From Prochlorococcus sp. AG-424-E18 (GTDB lineage Bacteria > Cyanobacteriota > Cyanobacteriia > PCC-6307 > Cyanobiaceae): a stretch of 64,000 nucleotides of DNA. The stretch is from contig QCNC01000004.1 of the NCBI GenBank assembly GCA_003210155.1, positions 40,506 to 104,505 of the forward strand. Direction: 5' to 3'. Within the stretch, counting starts at the first letter, position 1. Each line of letters begins with the position of its first letter. This document shows positions 19,346-29,275 of this stretch, piece after piece. Both the position numbers and the translations under genes were made by a program. The notes beneath the pieces are model-generated. The model worked only from the letters and a program-made list of their open reading frames with translations, was not told where the DNA came from and ran no database searches.

Positions 19346-20911
19346 TCAAGATATTTGTCTCGTTTTTATATTTCTCATTAATTTTGTCAGTTCATCACCA
19401 ATTGCAGAAGCATTTGACCCACTTTTGCATTTCGATGCAGCAAATGAATGCAAAAGTACATATTTAGCAAAAAAATCTGTTGATATATTTTTACTCAGGG
19501 TTAAATCAATCGCAGAACTACCAGCTACAAAACCAGATAAAAGATCACCCAATCCAGCTCGAGCTGTCTGAGAATCGGTTCCAAAAAGTTGCCAAACTTT
19601 TTTATTATCAGCAACTACACTGTTAGCTCCTTTTAACAAAATACTTATATTGAATTCTTTTGCCGCATCACTAGCAAGCCCAACATTGGTCTTAGATTTG
19701 ATATTAGGAAATAATCTTCCAAATTCTTTGCTATGTGGTGTAATCCATGTCTTAAATTTTCTCTCTAAAAAGAAATTTGACCCCAATTTAGATTCCGAAA
19801 TTCTATTAAGCGCATCCGCATCCAAGATCAATAATCCTTCAAAACCAGTGAGAATGTCTTTTGCTTTTTGCCAATCATCATTATCAATTCCTATTCCTGG
19901 GCCGACAACTACTGAATCAAATGCAGTTAAATCAATATTTTTCAATGCACTAAATAAAGATGCATTTCCATTTTGATTAGATTTCATAGTATCCTTTAAA
20001 ACTATTTCTGGAGCAACTTGCCAAATAGATTCAGCAACTAACTCAGGCAGGACAGCCGAGATATAGCCTGCTCCACTTGATATCGCACCTTTTAATGCTA
20101 AGTATGCAGCACCAGGATATTTTTCACTTCCAGCTATTAATAATGTTCTACCTCTTTTATATTTGTTGGAATTTCTTGGTAAAGAAGGTAAATTAATATT
20201 TTTTAAATCTTTGTAAGTAACCTTAAAAATCTTTTTATCAACTTTGGAAAGTTTACTAATAGGCACACCAATATCTATATGGTGCAATTCTCCAATGAAA
20301 GGCAATGCAGAATCTTGCGTCAACCCAATCTTATTAAGACCAATTGCCAAGGTATAGTTTGCCTTTACTGCGTTATCTAAAAAAGGCTCTCCTTTATCAG
20401 GACATAATCCTGTTGGGATATCAATACTTATGACCTTTCCAGATTTTTTATGAAATTTTTGATTAAAAAGTTTAATTAATTTATTATCAACTTTTCTTGT
20501 TTGATTATTGCCAAAAACAGCATCAATCCAAAGTTCTTTACCATTTGCATTAGGTGGCTCTACTAATTTTGTGACGCCAATAGATGTAAGATAATTAAGG
20601 TGGTTATTTGTTAATGTTTTTTTTATCGGGAATGGACACCATACCTGAACATAAAAACCTTTCAAAAAAAGCTCTCTAGCTATTACTGCACCATCCCCAC
20701 CATTATTCCCAGGACCTATAAAAACAGTTATTCCATACTTTAGAAGAGGTTTCCTTTTCAAGAGCCATCTACTAATTTGAATACCAGCTTTTTCCATCAA
20801 TGCTTCTTGAGGCATTCCATCAGAAAACAATTCTTTCTCTAATATCAACATTTGCTTTGAATCAACAATTAAATGTTTAGAATCAATTGTTGGCCATACA
20901 ATTTCGTTCAT
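19346..20911 (-). CDS. nnr: Bifunctional NAD(P)HX epimerase / ADP-dependent dehydratase
   Basis: This 521-residue fused YjeF protein repairs hydrated NAD(P)H. The N-terminal epimerase domain has GPGNNGGDGAVIARELFLKG (about residues 65-84). The C-terminal ribokinase-like dehydratase domain has RGRTLLIAGSEKYPGAAYLA, VVGPGIG, and an ARAGLGDLLSGFVAG anion hole. The dehydratase motif reads GLGD rather than the more common GTGD. Confidence 0.92.
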   Translation of the reverse strand: MNEIVWPTIDSKHLIVDSKQMLILEKELFSDGMPQEALMEKAGIQISRWLLKRKPLLKYGITVFIGPGNNGGDGAVIARELFLKGFYVQVWCPFPIKKTLTNNHLNYLTSIGVTKLVEPPNANGKELWIDAVFGNNQTRKVDNKLIKLFNQKFHKKSGKVISIDIPTGLCPDKGEPFLDNAVKANYTLAIGLNKIGLTQDSALPFIGELHHIDIGVPISKLSKVDKKIFKVTYKDLKNINLPSLPRNSNKYKRGRTLLIAGSEKYPGAAYLALKGAISSGAGYISAVLPELVAESIWQVAPEIVLKDTMKSNQNGNASLFSALKNIDLTAFDSVVVGPGIGIDNDDWQKAKDILTGFEGLLILDADALNRISESKLGSNFFLERKFKTWITPHSKEFGRLFPNIKSKTNVGLASDAAKEFNISILLKGANSVVADNKKVWQLFGTDSQTARAGLGDLLSGFVAGSSAIDLTLSKNISTDFFAKYVLLHSFAASKCKSGSNASAIGDELTKLMRNIKTRQIS

Positions 20912-20957
20912 AATTAGTACAAAGCAATTGAAGAACTGTTCAAAAATTTAAACTTCC

Positions 20958-22115
20958 ATGTTAAAGACACAAAAGGATAAAAAATTAGAGAACTTTTTTT
21001 CTTCTTATGATAAAACTAAAAAGAAAAAAAATATTATTGTAGGTCTTTCTGGAGGCGTAGATAGTTCCCTTTCAGCTGCTCTTCTTGTAGAAAGAGGCTG
21101 GAATGTTGAGGGACTAACTCTTTGGCTTATGAAAGGACAAGGCTCCTGTTGTTCTGAAGGATTAGTAGATGCTGCTGGCCTTTGTGAAGATTTGGGAATT
21201 AATCATAAAATAATAGACTCAAGAGAAATTTTCGAAAGAGAGGTAATTAAAAAAACTACTGAAAGCTATGAGAAAGGATTCACTCCACTGCCATGTTCGA
21301 TGTGTAACAAGAATGTGAAGTTTGAAGAGATGCTTAATTACGCAATAAGCAAAAAAGACTTTACTCATATTGCAACCGGACATTACGCAAGGATAAAAAA
21401 ATCACCTTATGCTGAAAAACTTAATTGCAAGAGCTTTGTATTTAAAGACTTTATCCTTCTCAGAGGTGCTGACGAAAACAAAGACCAAAGTTATTTTCTT
21501 TATTCTCTTTCCCAAAAAGTACTAAGCAGATTGGAATTTCCCCTTGGTGAAATGAAAAAAGAAGATACAAGAAGGGAAGCCCTCAGATTAGGCCTTAGAA
21601 CTGCTCAAAAACCAGAAAGTCAAGATTTATGTTTAGTTGAGCATTATGGATCAATGCAGATATTTATCGACAAACACATAGAACCCAAAGAAGGAGAAAT
21701 TGTGCATGTAAATGGGAAAGTCCTTGGGACGCACAATGGAATTCAGCACTTTACGGTAGGTCAGAGAAAAGGGTTGGGCATTTCTTGGCCGGAACCTTTA
21801 TATGTAAAAAGTTTAGACAGGGAAAAAAACATAGTTTATGTAGCAGATAAAAGTGATCTCTTTAATAAAGAAGCAATAATTAGCGAGGTTAACTGGGTTT
21901 CAATCGAAGAACCTAAGCAAGAGATTGAAGTAGAAGCACAAATCAGATATAGAAGTCATCCAGTAAAAGGAACTTTAATCCCTTTGAAAAATAAAGATAA
22001 TCTTACTAAAACATTTAAATTAATTTTTGAAGATAGTCAAAGTTCGGTAACGCCAGGACAAGCTGCAGTTTTTTATAAAGGAGAAATTTTATTAGGTGGA
22101 GGGATAATTAATTAA
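20958..22115 (+). CDS. mnmA: tRNA-specific 2-thiouridylase MnmA
   Basis: This 385-residue enzyme makes the s2 group of U34 in tRNA-Glu/Gln/Lys. The PP-loop [15 protein letters not shown] is near residues 29-43; catalytic cysteines lie in PCSMCN (about 113-118) and DLCLVE (about 222-227). It overlaps the convergent lnt gene by 8 bp. Divergent from nnr, 46 bp away. Confidence 0.95.
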   Translation: MLKTQKDKKLENFFSSYDKTKKKKNIIVGLSGGVDSSLSAALLVERGWNVEGLTLWLMKGQGSCCSEGLVDAAGLCEDLGINHKIIDSREIFEREVIKKTTESYEKGFTPLPCSMCNKNVKFEEMLNYAISKKDFTHIATGHYARIKKSPYAEKLNCKSFVFKDFILLRGADENKDQSYFLYSLSQKVLSRLEFPLGEMKKEDTRREALRLGLRTAQKPESQDLCLVEHYGSMQIFIDKHIEPKEGEIVHVNGKVLGTHNGIQHFTVGQRKGLGISWPEPLYVKSLDREKNIVYVADKSDLFNKEAIISEVNWVSIEEPKQEIEVEAQIRYRSHPVKGTLIPLKNKDNLTKTFKLIFEDSQSSVTPGQAAVFYKGEILLGGGIIN

Positions 22116-23595
22116 TTTTCCAAAAGATATTTAATCCCATAAAAAATATAAACAAAAACAAAATAGGTTTATCTCCAAATTTTGTATAAAAAGTCTTTTC
22201 GGATGAAAAATTAGGGAACACTATTTCATTTCGCTCAACATCATAATCTAAAAGTTTAATTATTTTTCCATCATCTTGAACTAAGCCCGAAGGGCCTGTG
22301 TTTGATACTAGTAAATTATTTTTCTTATTTTCAATACTTCTTAATCTAGCCAAAGATAGGAATTGATTATAAAGCTTAGCTGGATATGGATCTAAATTTG
22401 CTGCAGTTATTATTAGTTTTGCACCGCTATTAATAGCCTTTCTTATTTCTAGTCCATCACTAATTTCGTAACATATAGCTACTGCTAGTGGGGGGGTAAA
22501 TTTAGTATCAAAAAATCTTGAATCATAGCCTGGTTGAATTCCTCCAACTGCAGATAATCCTCTTGAAAAAATATCTAGAAATCTAGGTATTTTTTCACCT
22601 ATTGGAACAAGTCTATTTTTATCTATAAATGAGGTAAAAGATTTATCTCCAATTTGAAATCCGAGTAAAGAACTTCTTAACTCATTATTTGAATTTCTGA
22701 AACCTCCTGACAAGGTATTAACCTTAATGCCTTTAGAAAAATAAAAATTGTTAGATAGAGTCCCTTCAGGAGCAACAAGAAGTTTCGCTTTGTTTGATAA
22801 AGCATATTTTTGAGCGATGGATAGCTTTTCTTCAATAAATTCATCATTTATTTTTAATTTTTCTCTTGTTGGTATATTAGTTTGCCAAATAGCTACTGGA
22901 TATTCATAATTTCTTTTTAATGGACTTGTTAAACCTCCAAATAAATGTAAGAAAATAAAAACCAAAAGTCCTAAAAGAAATATTTTTTTAAAGTGAAGTT
23001 TTCTTTCCCATCTACCTTGAATGTAAAAAATCCAAAATCCAATCAATATTTGTAATACGCATAAACCACTTGCACCAATCCATCTTGCTAAACCAGCAAG
23101 ATAAATATCACCTGGGATAAGACTCTCTCCTAAACCTATCCAAAAAAAAGGTGTTTGAGAAAGTATCAATTCACCAATACCCCAAGTCAAGGATAAAAAA
23201 AATACTTTTACTGTTAAAGATAATATTTTCATTTTGAAAACATCCTCTTTCCAGAAGATAATTTCAACTAACAATCCCCATAAATAAACTAATATCCCAC
23301 CCAGAAAAGCGCAGAATAATAATATTAAAATGGTAATTATTAAACTTGCAAGCCATGAGAACCCAAGCCATGTCAATGGATGAAGATCATAAAGCCAAGA
23401 ATGACTTATCAAGATAAAGAAAAAACCCCAACAAAAATTTGCTATTCTCCTTTCACTTCCCTTCCATAAAATAAATAAAGATATCGGCATAAAAATCAGC
23501 CAAAAATGAGTTGAAACTGAAATTCCTCCTAAAATCCCTCCTAAACAAGGGTAAAAATATTGTCTTAGACTTTTAATTTGAGTTGGGATTAACAA
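22108..23595 (-). CDS. lnt: Apolipoprotein N-acyltransferase
   Basis: This 495-residue protein has about seven hydrophobic helices over residues 15-230, then a nitrilase-type catalytic domain: [11 protein letters not shown] carries the catalytic Glu and [11 protein letters not shown] the catalytic Cys, with a further helix at the C-terminus ([15 protein letters not shown]). It N-acylates lipoproteins at the inner membrane. Its 3' end overlaps mnmA by 8 bp. Confidence 0.9.
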   Translation of the reverse strand: MLIPTQIKSLRQYFYPCLGGILGGISVSTHFWLIFMPISLFILWKGSERRIANFCWGFFFILISHSWLYDLHPLTWLGFSWLASLIITILILLFCAFLGGILVYLWGLLVEIIFWKEDVFKMKILSLTVKVFFLSLTWGIGELILSQTPFFWIGLGESLIPGDIYLAGLARWIGASGLCVLQILIGFWIFYIQGRWERKLHFKKIFLLGLLVFIFLHLFGGLTSPLKRNYEYPVAIWQTNIPTREKLKINDEFIEEKLSIAQKYALSNKAKLLVAPEGTLSNNFYFSKGIKVNTLSGGFRNSNNELRSSLLGFQIGDKSFTSFIDKNRLVPIGEKIPRFLDIFSRGLSAVGGIQPGYDSRFFDTKFTPPLAVAICYEISDGLEIRKAINSGAKLIITAANLDPYPAKLYNQFLSLARLRSIENKKNNLLVSNTGPSGLVQDDGKIIKLLDYDVERNEIVFPNFSSEKTFYTKFGDKPILFLFIFFMGLNIFWKIN

Positions 23596-23681
23596 TCTAA
23601 AATTTCGAAATTAAATTTATAATCACCCATTTATTGTACCTTCATTCTGTAGACTAAGTTTTAGTAACTTTCAAAATTAAA

Positions 23682-24254
23682 GTGAAAGAAGTCTTTATTA
23701 GTTTTACAGTTTTTGTTTTTTGTGTTTCATTAACTCTTTTCAGTCAATTTAATTCACCTCAAGTTGTTAATGCTGCTGAATCAGAAACTCAGTCAGTTCA
23801 AGGAACACCTGTTGCAAAATCATCAAATGTCTCAAATAATAATTTATTTGAACTAGACCCATCAGATCCAAATCCTATACTTTTCGCTATGGCAGAAGAA
23901 ACACCATCAGACAACAATTCAATGACTACAGAAAGTGGTCTAATTATTGCAGATATCGTAAACGGGGAAGGAGATGAAGCTAGTGCTGGGCAAACAGTTA
24001 CTGTAAATTACACAGGAACTCTAGAAGACGGGACACAATTTGACACCAGTATCGGCAGAGCTCCATTCAGCTTTCCCTTAGGTGCTGGACGAGTAATAAA
24101 AGGTTGGGACGAAGGTGTAGCAGGCATGAAAGTTGGAGGAAAAAGAAAATTAACAATACCTCCTGAACTTGGATACGGATCAAGAGGAGCTGGAAATGTA
24201 ATACCTGCTAATGCGACTTTAATATTTGAAGTTGAATTATTAAAAGTCAATTAA
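23682..24254 (+). CDS. FKBP-type peptidyl-prolyl cis-trans isomerase, exported
   Basis: This 190-residue protein uses GTG at 23682. An N-terminal hydrophobic segment (about residues 5-22) with VVNAAES looks like a cleavable signal peptide. After a low-complexity linker, one FKBP domain (about 85-190) shows [37 protein letters not shown] and [11 protein letters not shown]. Probably a periplasmic or lumenal foldase. Confidence 0.92.
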   Translation: MKEVFISFTVFVFCVSLTLFSQFNSPQVVNAAESETQSVQGTPVAKSSNVSNNNLFELDPSDPNPILFAMAEETPSDNNSMTTESGLIIADIVNGEGDEASAGQTVTVNYTGTLEDGTQFDTSIGRAPFSFPLGAGRVIKGWDEGVAGMKVGGKRKLTIPPELGYGSRGAGNVIPANATLIFEVELLKVN

Positions 24255-24332
24255 ATTAAGTAAGAAAAATATCTAAGACTTTTCAATTTAGTTAATCTCC
24301 AAGTAATATATATACAACATCAAATATTTGAA

Positions 24333-24806
24333 ATGTTAAGTAAATTCATCAATTCTTTTCTAGATAAAAAATCCCCAATGACTGTCCATGCGCACTGCGA
24401 TGGTCCTTGTGGTGTTTACGACCCAGCATCTACGAGAGTTGCAGCTGAAGCTGTTCTATCAATGACAAAAAAACTTATTGCATTGGAAGCTCCTTCTAGC
24501 ACTGATTCAGCAGAGTGGGCTGCATACAGTAATACATTTTCTAGATATGTTGCAGTTAAAGAAGAGCAAGCAAAAGAAACAAAGAAAGAGATTCTAATTT
24601 TGTGGACAGACTACTTTAAACCGGTTCACTTAGAAACTTATCCAGACTTACATGAAACCATTTGGAAGGCGGCCAAATTATGCAGTGCATGCAAAGTTAA
24701 TATTGACTTAGCCCAAGCTGAGGAACTTATGAGTTATGTAGAAAAAATTCATAATATTTTCTGGACTTCAAAAGGAAGATCAGACGCTTTTGTAAAAGCT
24801 AGTTAA
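24333..24806 (+). CDS. sodN: Nickel superoxide dismutase (precursor)
   Basis: This 157-residue precursor carries the Ni-hook HCDGPCGVYD at residues 21-30. His21, Cys22 and Cys26 become His1, Cys2 and Cys6 after removal of a 20-residue propeptide (ending MTVHA). The propeptide must be cut by a dedicated peptidase, encoded next door. Ni-SOD replaces Fe/Mn-SOD in most marine picocyanobacteria. It begins a Ni cassette with the peptidase and a Ni permease. Confidence 0.96.
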   Translation: MLSKFINSFLDKKSPMTVHAHCDGPCGVYDPASTRVAAEAVLSMTKKLIALEAPSSTDSAEWAAYSNTFSRYVAVKEEQAKETKKEILILWTDYFKPVHLETYPDLHETIWKAAKLCSACKVNIDLAQAEELMSYVEKIHNIFWTSKGRSDAFVKAS

Positions 24807-24838
24807 TCAGAGTTATTTTCAAAAGTTTTTTTGATTTT

Positions 24839-25207
24839 ATTTTATTTTTTTTAGGTTTAAGAAAAACTGCGATTATTAGTGGTGAATCGATGTTTCCTTA
24901 CCTAAAAGAAGGTGATATTGTATTTTTTAAAAAATATAAAAAGAATAAATCAATACTTAAAAATCGACAAATAGTTATTTTTAATCATCCATTTAAAAAT
25001 AAAAATCTAATAAAAAGGATAAATTCAGTAAATCAAAATAACGTTGAGGTTATTGGCGACAATATTGAATTTAGCGAAGATAGTAATAAATTTGGATTAA
25101 TCAATAACGAAAAAATAATTGGGATTGTCACCTCTAAATTAATTATTCCTAAATTAAAAAATTTTTTAATTCAAAAAAACAGAAGCACTTCTTTGAATCC
25201 AAAATAA
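24839..25207 (+). CDS. sodX: Ni-SOD maturation peptidase (S26 family), start codon uncertain
   Basis: A signal-peptidase-like S26 domain: SGESMFPYLKEGDIVFF carries the catalytic Ser, IVIFNHPFKNKNLIKRINS the Lys region, and EVIGDN follows. It removes the SodN propeptide. The first ATG in frame (24890) comes directly after the catalytic Ser codon, so it cannot be the real start. The frame is open upstream to 24803 but holds no ATG, GTG or TTG. I give the ATT at 24839 as one candidate. Alternatively TTG at 24831 would enter this frame if the T8 run at 24845-24852 had one more T. Confidence 0.75.
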   Translation: MLFFLGLRKTAIISGESMFPYLKEGDIVFFKKYKKNKSILKNRQIVIFNHPFKNKNLIKRINSVNQNNVEVIGDNIEFSEDSNKFGLINNEKIIGIVTSKLIIPKLKNFLIQKNRSTSLNPK

Positions 25208-25837
25208 TCCCAAAGAAAAGGAAAGCCCTCCTGCTGCAGCTATTAATCTTTTAATAAATTTTTGACTTGCTTTAAAGGTGGTAAAAGATATTAAACAAGT
25301 AAAAAGATTCATACTTATGAGTGAACCAATCAAATATGAAAACAAATATAAGCAAGCGCTTGTTAGAGGTAGTGCTAAAGCAGGAAGAACTGCAAGAAAA
25401 TGTGAACCTCCAGCTATACCGTGTAGCAAGCCTAAACCAGTCAAAGCATGTGAGTGCTTATTATTATTTTTTTGTTCCTTAACATGAAAGTGAAAGTGAC
25501 GATGGGCAATTCCATTCTCATGCTTATGGGAGTGCGAGTGAATACTTAATTGAAAAGAATTTTTTATAGCAAATACTCCAACAATTAGAAGTGAAATTCC
25601 AACTAGGAATTCGGCAATACTAGAAAATTTGTTTAATGGCGTAATATCCTTAATAAAAATCGCTAGAAAAGCTAACAAGAGGACTCCTGAAGAATGTCCC
25701 AAGCCCCATGAGAAACTATTTTTAAGAGCTTTTTGAGGATTATTAATCGCTGCCGGTGCCATTGCAATTAGATGATCAGCGCCACTAACTACATGCACAA
25801 ATCCTGCGACTAAACCTGTTAAAATTACAGCCTGCAT
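25166..25837 (-). CDS. Nickel permease-like protein of the Ni-SOD locus
   Basis: This 223-residue membrane protein has about six hydrophobic helices. FVHVVSGADHLIAMAPAA (residues 12-29) and GLLHGIAGGSHFL match the histidine/aspartate helices of HupE/UreJ/UreH-type nickel transporters. A histidine-rich loop (HSHSHKHENGIAHRHFHFH) lies between. Its position beside sodN and the peptidase points to Ni supply for SOD (inference). The 3' end overlaps the peptidase gene by 42 bp on the opposite strand. Confidence 0.8.
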   Translation of the reverse strand: MQAVILTGLVAGFVHVVSGADHLIAMAPAAINNPQKALKNSFSWGLGHSSGVLLLAFLAIFIKDITPLNKFSSIAEFLVGISLLIVGVFAIKNSFQLSIHSHSHKHENGIAHRHFHFHVKEQKNNNKHSHALTGLGLLHGIAGGSHFLAVLPALALPLTSACLYLFSYLIGSLISMNLFTCLISFTTFKASQKFIKRLIAAAGGLSFSLGLFWIQRSASVFLN

Positions 25838-25892
25838 ATATATTCAGTACATCTCTGTTTATTCAATTTTATAGCACGATTTGAGGTCAATA

Positions 25893-26780
25893 TTAAATTG
25901 AGTTAAATAATTTCTTGAACGATTGTTCAATATCACTTTCTCTCATAAAAGTTTCACCAATTAATACTCCCATGATTCCAATAGATCTAAGCGATTCTAA
26001 ATCTTCGGCACAATTAATTCCTGATTCACTTATGGGAATAATATTTTGTTTTAAAAATATATCTGCATATGTGTGCATTAATTCTATTGATGTTTTTAAA
26101 TCCGTTTTAAAAGTCTTTAAGTCCCTGTTATTTATTCCAATCAAATTAAAAGAATTTAACTTTAGAATCCTTTCTAGTTCATTAGAGTTATGGACTTCAA
26201 CAAGAACACTCATCTTTAAATTATCAGCTATTTTCTTTAAATAAATTAAATCATCATCACTTAAAATCGCAGCGATTAATAATATTGCATCAGCACCAGA
26301 TACCCTTGCTTTATAAATCTGATAAGCAGAAATAATAAAATCTTTGCAGAGGAGAGGGAGATTAGTTGATTTCCTTACAGTTTCGAGTATTTCATAACTC
26401 CCTTGAAAAAACCTTTTATCGGTAAGTACTGATATACATGATGCACCTAATCCTTCATAACAAATTGCTATGTCTTCAGGATTAAAATCTTTTCTCATCA
26501 CTCCTTTACTCGGGCTAGCTTTTTTTATTTCAGCAATTACTCCTGGTTTTATTTTTGACTCCAAGATATTTTTATAAAAATCTTTGGGAGCAGGAAGGTT
26601 TTCAATCTTTTTTATGAGATCTTCTAAAGAGACTATTTTTTTAAAATTCTTAATTTCAATATCCTTGTGCCATACAATTTCTTCAAGAATATTTTTTGCT
26701 TGTGCTTCTCTATGAGGTACAGCATATTCTAAATTTTCTACCCTTACTGTTGGATTAGGTGGCCTGCGTCTTATCTCCAT
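25893..26780 (-). CDS. trpC: Indole-3-glycerol phosphate synthase
   Basis: This 295-residue TIM-barrel enzyme of tryptophan synthesis has [19 protein letters not shown] (about residues 95-113), [37 protein letters not shown] and ISESGI. An N-terminal extension of about 25 residues ([20 protein letters not shown]) is usual for cyanobacterial TrpC. It lies 12 bp downstream of lpdA on the same strand. Confidence 0.95.
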   Translation of the reverse strand: MEIRRRPPNPTVRVENLEYAVPHREAQAKNILEEIVWHKDIEIKNFKKIVSLEDLIKKIENLPAPKDFYKNILESKIKPGVIAEIKKASPSKGVMRKDFNPEDIAICYEGLGASCISVLTDKRFFQGSYEILETVRKSTNLPLLCKDFIISAYQIYKARVSGADAILLIAAILSDDDLIYLKKIADNLKMSVLVEVHNSNELERILKLNSFNLIGINNRDLKTFKTDLKTSIELMHTYADIFLKQNIIPISESGINCAEDLESLRSIGIMGVLIGETFMRESDIEQSFKKLFNSI

Positions 26781-26792
26781 TAATTTAAGATA

Positions 26793-28233
26793 TTATTTTA
26801 TTTGAGAAGCCGCCTGTTTATATGCGACCTCAACTACTTCACTAAGAGTAGGATGAGTATGAACTTCTTTAGATAATTCAATTACATCTTGGTTCCTTGA
26901 AATAGCGTTCGAAATTTCTTGAATTAAATCAGCTGCATGTAACCCAAAAATATGAGCTCCTAATACTTTCCCATTATCTTTGTTGAAAATCAACTTTAGC
27001 AATCCATCACTCTCTAATTCAGCCAATGCTTTTGAATTAGCCTTAAAGAAACTTTTGACAACTCCCAAAGTAAAATTTTCTTTTGTAGATATCTCTTTAG
27101 CTTCAACTTCAGAGAGACCAACTGAACTTATCTCTGGGTGAGTAAAGGTTGCTGCGGGGATACTTTTATAGTTAATTTCGACATTACCACCGCAAATATT
27201 ATCAACAGCAATAGTACCCTGCGCTGCAGCTGTATGAGCAAGCATTAGTTTGCCCGTTACATCTCCAACAGCCCAAATGTTAGGTATTATGTCATCACCA
27301 TTCTTAACTCTCATTTGATCATCTACAGGAATGAACCCTTTTACTGTTTCGATACCAACCGACTCAAGATTTAAGTTATTACTATTAGGACTTCTGCCAG
27401 TTGCGACTAGTACAGCATCAACTTCTAAAGTTTCTACAACTTCCTTAGATTTTGCATCAGTCAGTTCTATTTTTACAGGGCATCCAGGTGTTATTTTTGT
27501 CGCAAAGACATTTGACTTTGTGTCTATATCTCTTGCTTGAATAAGGCTCTTCTTAGCAATTTTAGTTATGTCTGGATCAAATGTTGGCATAATATTCTCC
27601 AAAGCCTCGATCATGGTAACTTCACAACCAAGCGCGGTATAAACATCAGCAAATTCTAGACCTATATATCCGCTTCCAATAATTGCTATCCATCTTGGAA
27701 GCCACTCAAGTTTAACCGCATCATCGCTAGTAAATACGGTCCTATTGTCCAAAGTTATTCCACGGGGCACAAAAGGAGAAGAGCCTGTTGCTATAACAAT
27801 ATTCTTACATGTGAAAATTTTATCAATTCCATTTTTATCTCTCACACCTACTTTTTGATTTCCTTCAATTCTTCCAATGCCCAAAATAATTTCAACTCCA
27901 CTCCTTTTAAGAGTTTTTTGTTAAATTTTCTCTAACATTTAAAACTAAATTATTTGCATGATCTGCAATTTTTGATCTCTCGAACCTTACTGGTGAAGCA
28001 TGTATACCAAATTTAGCTAAATGTTCATAATTAGCTATTTCTCTAACTTTTCCACTTGCAGCCAAAAGAGCTTTAGATGGAACACACCCCTTGTTAACAC
28101 AAGTGCCTCCCATATCAGAAGATTCTATTATTGCGACTTTCAGTCCCTTACCAGCAGCATGTTTAGCGGCATCAAAACCTCCATATCCTGCTCCTATTAC
28201 TATTAAATCAAAATCAAAACTTGAATCAGTCAC
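26793..28233 (-). pseudogene. lpdA: Dihydrolipoyl dehydrogenase (E3), broken by a one-base frameshift
   Basis: Two adjacent frames together make a full E3 flavoprotein. The first (28233 down to the stop at 27907) has the FAD loop [15 protein letters not shown] and redox pair [13 protein letters not shown] (Cys45, Cys50). The second, in another frame to 26793, has GSGYIGLEFADV, the ATGRSPN and IWAVGDVTGK motifs, and the catalytic HTHPTLSE. Dropping one A from the A6 run (T6 at 27914-27919 on the plus strand) joins them as [18 protein letters not shown], giving 479 residues. E3 serves pyruvate dehydrogenase and glycine cleavage and should be essential, so a sequencing error or very recent mutation is likely. 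Confidence 0.9.
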
Positions 28234-28244
28234 TTTTTATTTAT

Positions 28245-28955
28245 TTATTTAGAGGTGTATGCGACTCTTTTTCGTTCTAGTAATAACGGAACTGCAACAC
28301 AAGCCACATTCAATGATTCTACAATCTCACTATGCGGAATTGTAATTGTTTCATTAAAAGCTTCTTGAATTTTTTTATGAATACCTTGACCTTCATTACC
28401 CAAAATTAATGCTGTACGTCTAGACCAATCAACTTCCCAGTAAGGTTTTGAAGGTTTTTTTGAACTCTCATTATTGCTACTAGTAGAGAAAATCTTAAAT
28501 CCTACATTTGATAATTCAGACAAAGACTTAAGTAAAGAATTTAATATTTCTTCTTCAATGCCATCAAATCTTAAAAATGGCAGATGAAAAACTGCTCCTG
28601 AGGATGCTCTTAATACCTTTTGGCCTAATGGGTGAGCACCTCCAGCTAAAAAAATTGCATTAACACCCGAAGCTAAAGCGGTTCTAAATAGATTACCCAT
28701 ATTCCCAGGATCTTGAATTCTGTCGAGAACAAGAACAAAATCATCTTTTCTATTAAATTGATAATTAGATATTGCTGAAATCTCTACTAAAGCTGCTATC
28801 CCATCTGGATTAATTGTTGAAATCGCAGATGCCAAGACTTCTTCTGAGACAATATTTATTAATGACTGATGAAATTTTTTGCTTAGATTTTGATTCTTTC
28901 TTAGCCATTTTTCGGTAACTAAAATCTTAGAGGGATTTTTTCCAGACTTCAGCAA
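28245..28955 (-). CDS. SpoU/TrmH-family RNA 2'-O-ribose methyltransferase
   Basis: SPOUT-class methyltransferase: DRIQDPGNMGNLFRTALASG, LILGNEGQGI and IPHSEIVESLNVACVAVPLL are the three family motifs. The coordinates use the first canonical start (TTG at 28955, 236 aa), but the frame continues upstream with the expected N-terminal substrate-binding domain (see 28956-29105), so the real protein is longer. Target RNA (23S rRNA or tRNA) is not determined. Its stop is 12 bp from the lpdA start. Confidence 0.88.
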   Translation of the reverse strand: MLKSGKNPSKILVTEKWLRKNQNLSKKFHQSLINIVSEEVLASAISTINPDGIAALVEISAISNYQFNRKDDFVLVLDRIQDPGNMGNLFRTALASGVNAIFLAGGAHPLGQKVLRASSGAVFHLPFLRFDGIEEEILNSLLKSLSELSNVGFKIFSTSSNNESSKKPSKPYWEVDWSRRTALILGNEGQGIHKKIQEAFNETITIPHSEIVESLNVACVAVPLLLERKRVAYTSK

Positions 28956-29105
28956 TTCTTCAATGAGATGTGTACCTTCTATACAAAAAAAGTCTTGATC
29001 TTTTGGAGATGATCCTCTCTTAAATGATCTAAATCTTTTAACTAGATTATTGTTTTTACTAGTTATTTTTAAAAAAGTATTTTCTATGAGTATTTTGAAA
29101 ATTTG
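28956..29105 (-). other. In-frame N-terminal extension of the SpoU methyltransferase without a canonical start
   Basis: Upstream of the TTG at 28955 the same frame stays open to a stop at 29106-29108. It reads ENTFLKITSKNNLVKRFRSF, then KRGSSPKDQDFFCIEGTHLI: the typical SpoU substrate-binding N-terminus. No ATG, GTG or TTG occurs in it. ATA at 29085-29087 (followed by GAA AAT ACT) or ATT at 29100-29102 are possible starts. It may instead reflect a point error in an ATG. Confidence 0.7.
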
Positions 29106-29275
29106 TTATCAACTATATTTTAATTGCATAAATATTTTGATCAATTATTTATTTAATTTTTATTTCCCAATAAATCAAAAAATACATTTTCACTTTTAAT
29201 TAATATTCATGACGTTACATAGGGTGGACTTAATATTATTAGTTTGTCATGATGAATCTAATAAATTAAGTCTTA

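Noticed and set aside
27907..27925. Possible programmed -1 frameshift at A AAA AAC in lpdA
   Set aside because: The heptamer is in the correct phase for a -1 slip, but the downstream half of lpdA is in the +1 frame (one base must be skipped). A -1 shift gives the wrong frame, so the match is coincidental.
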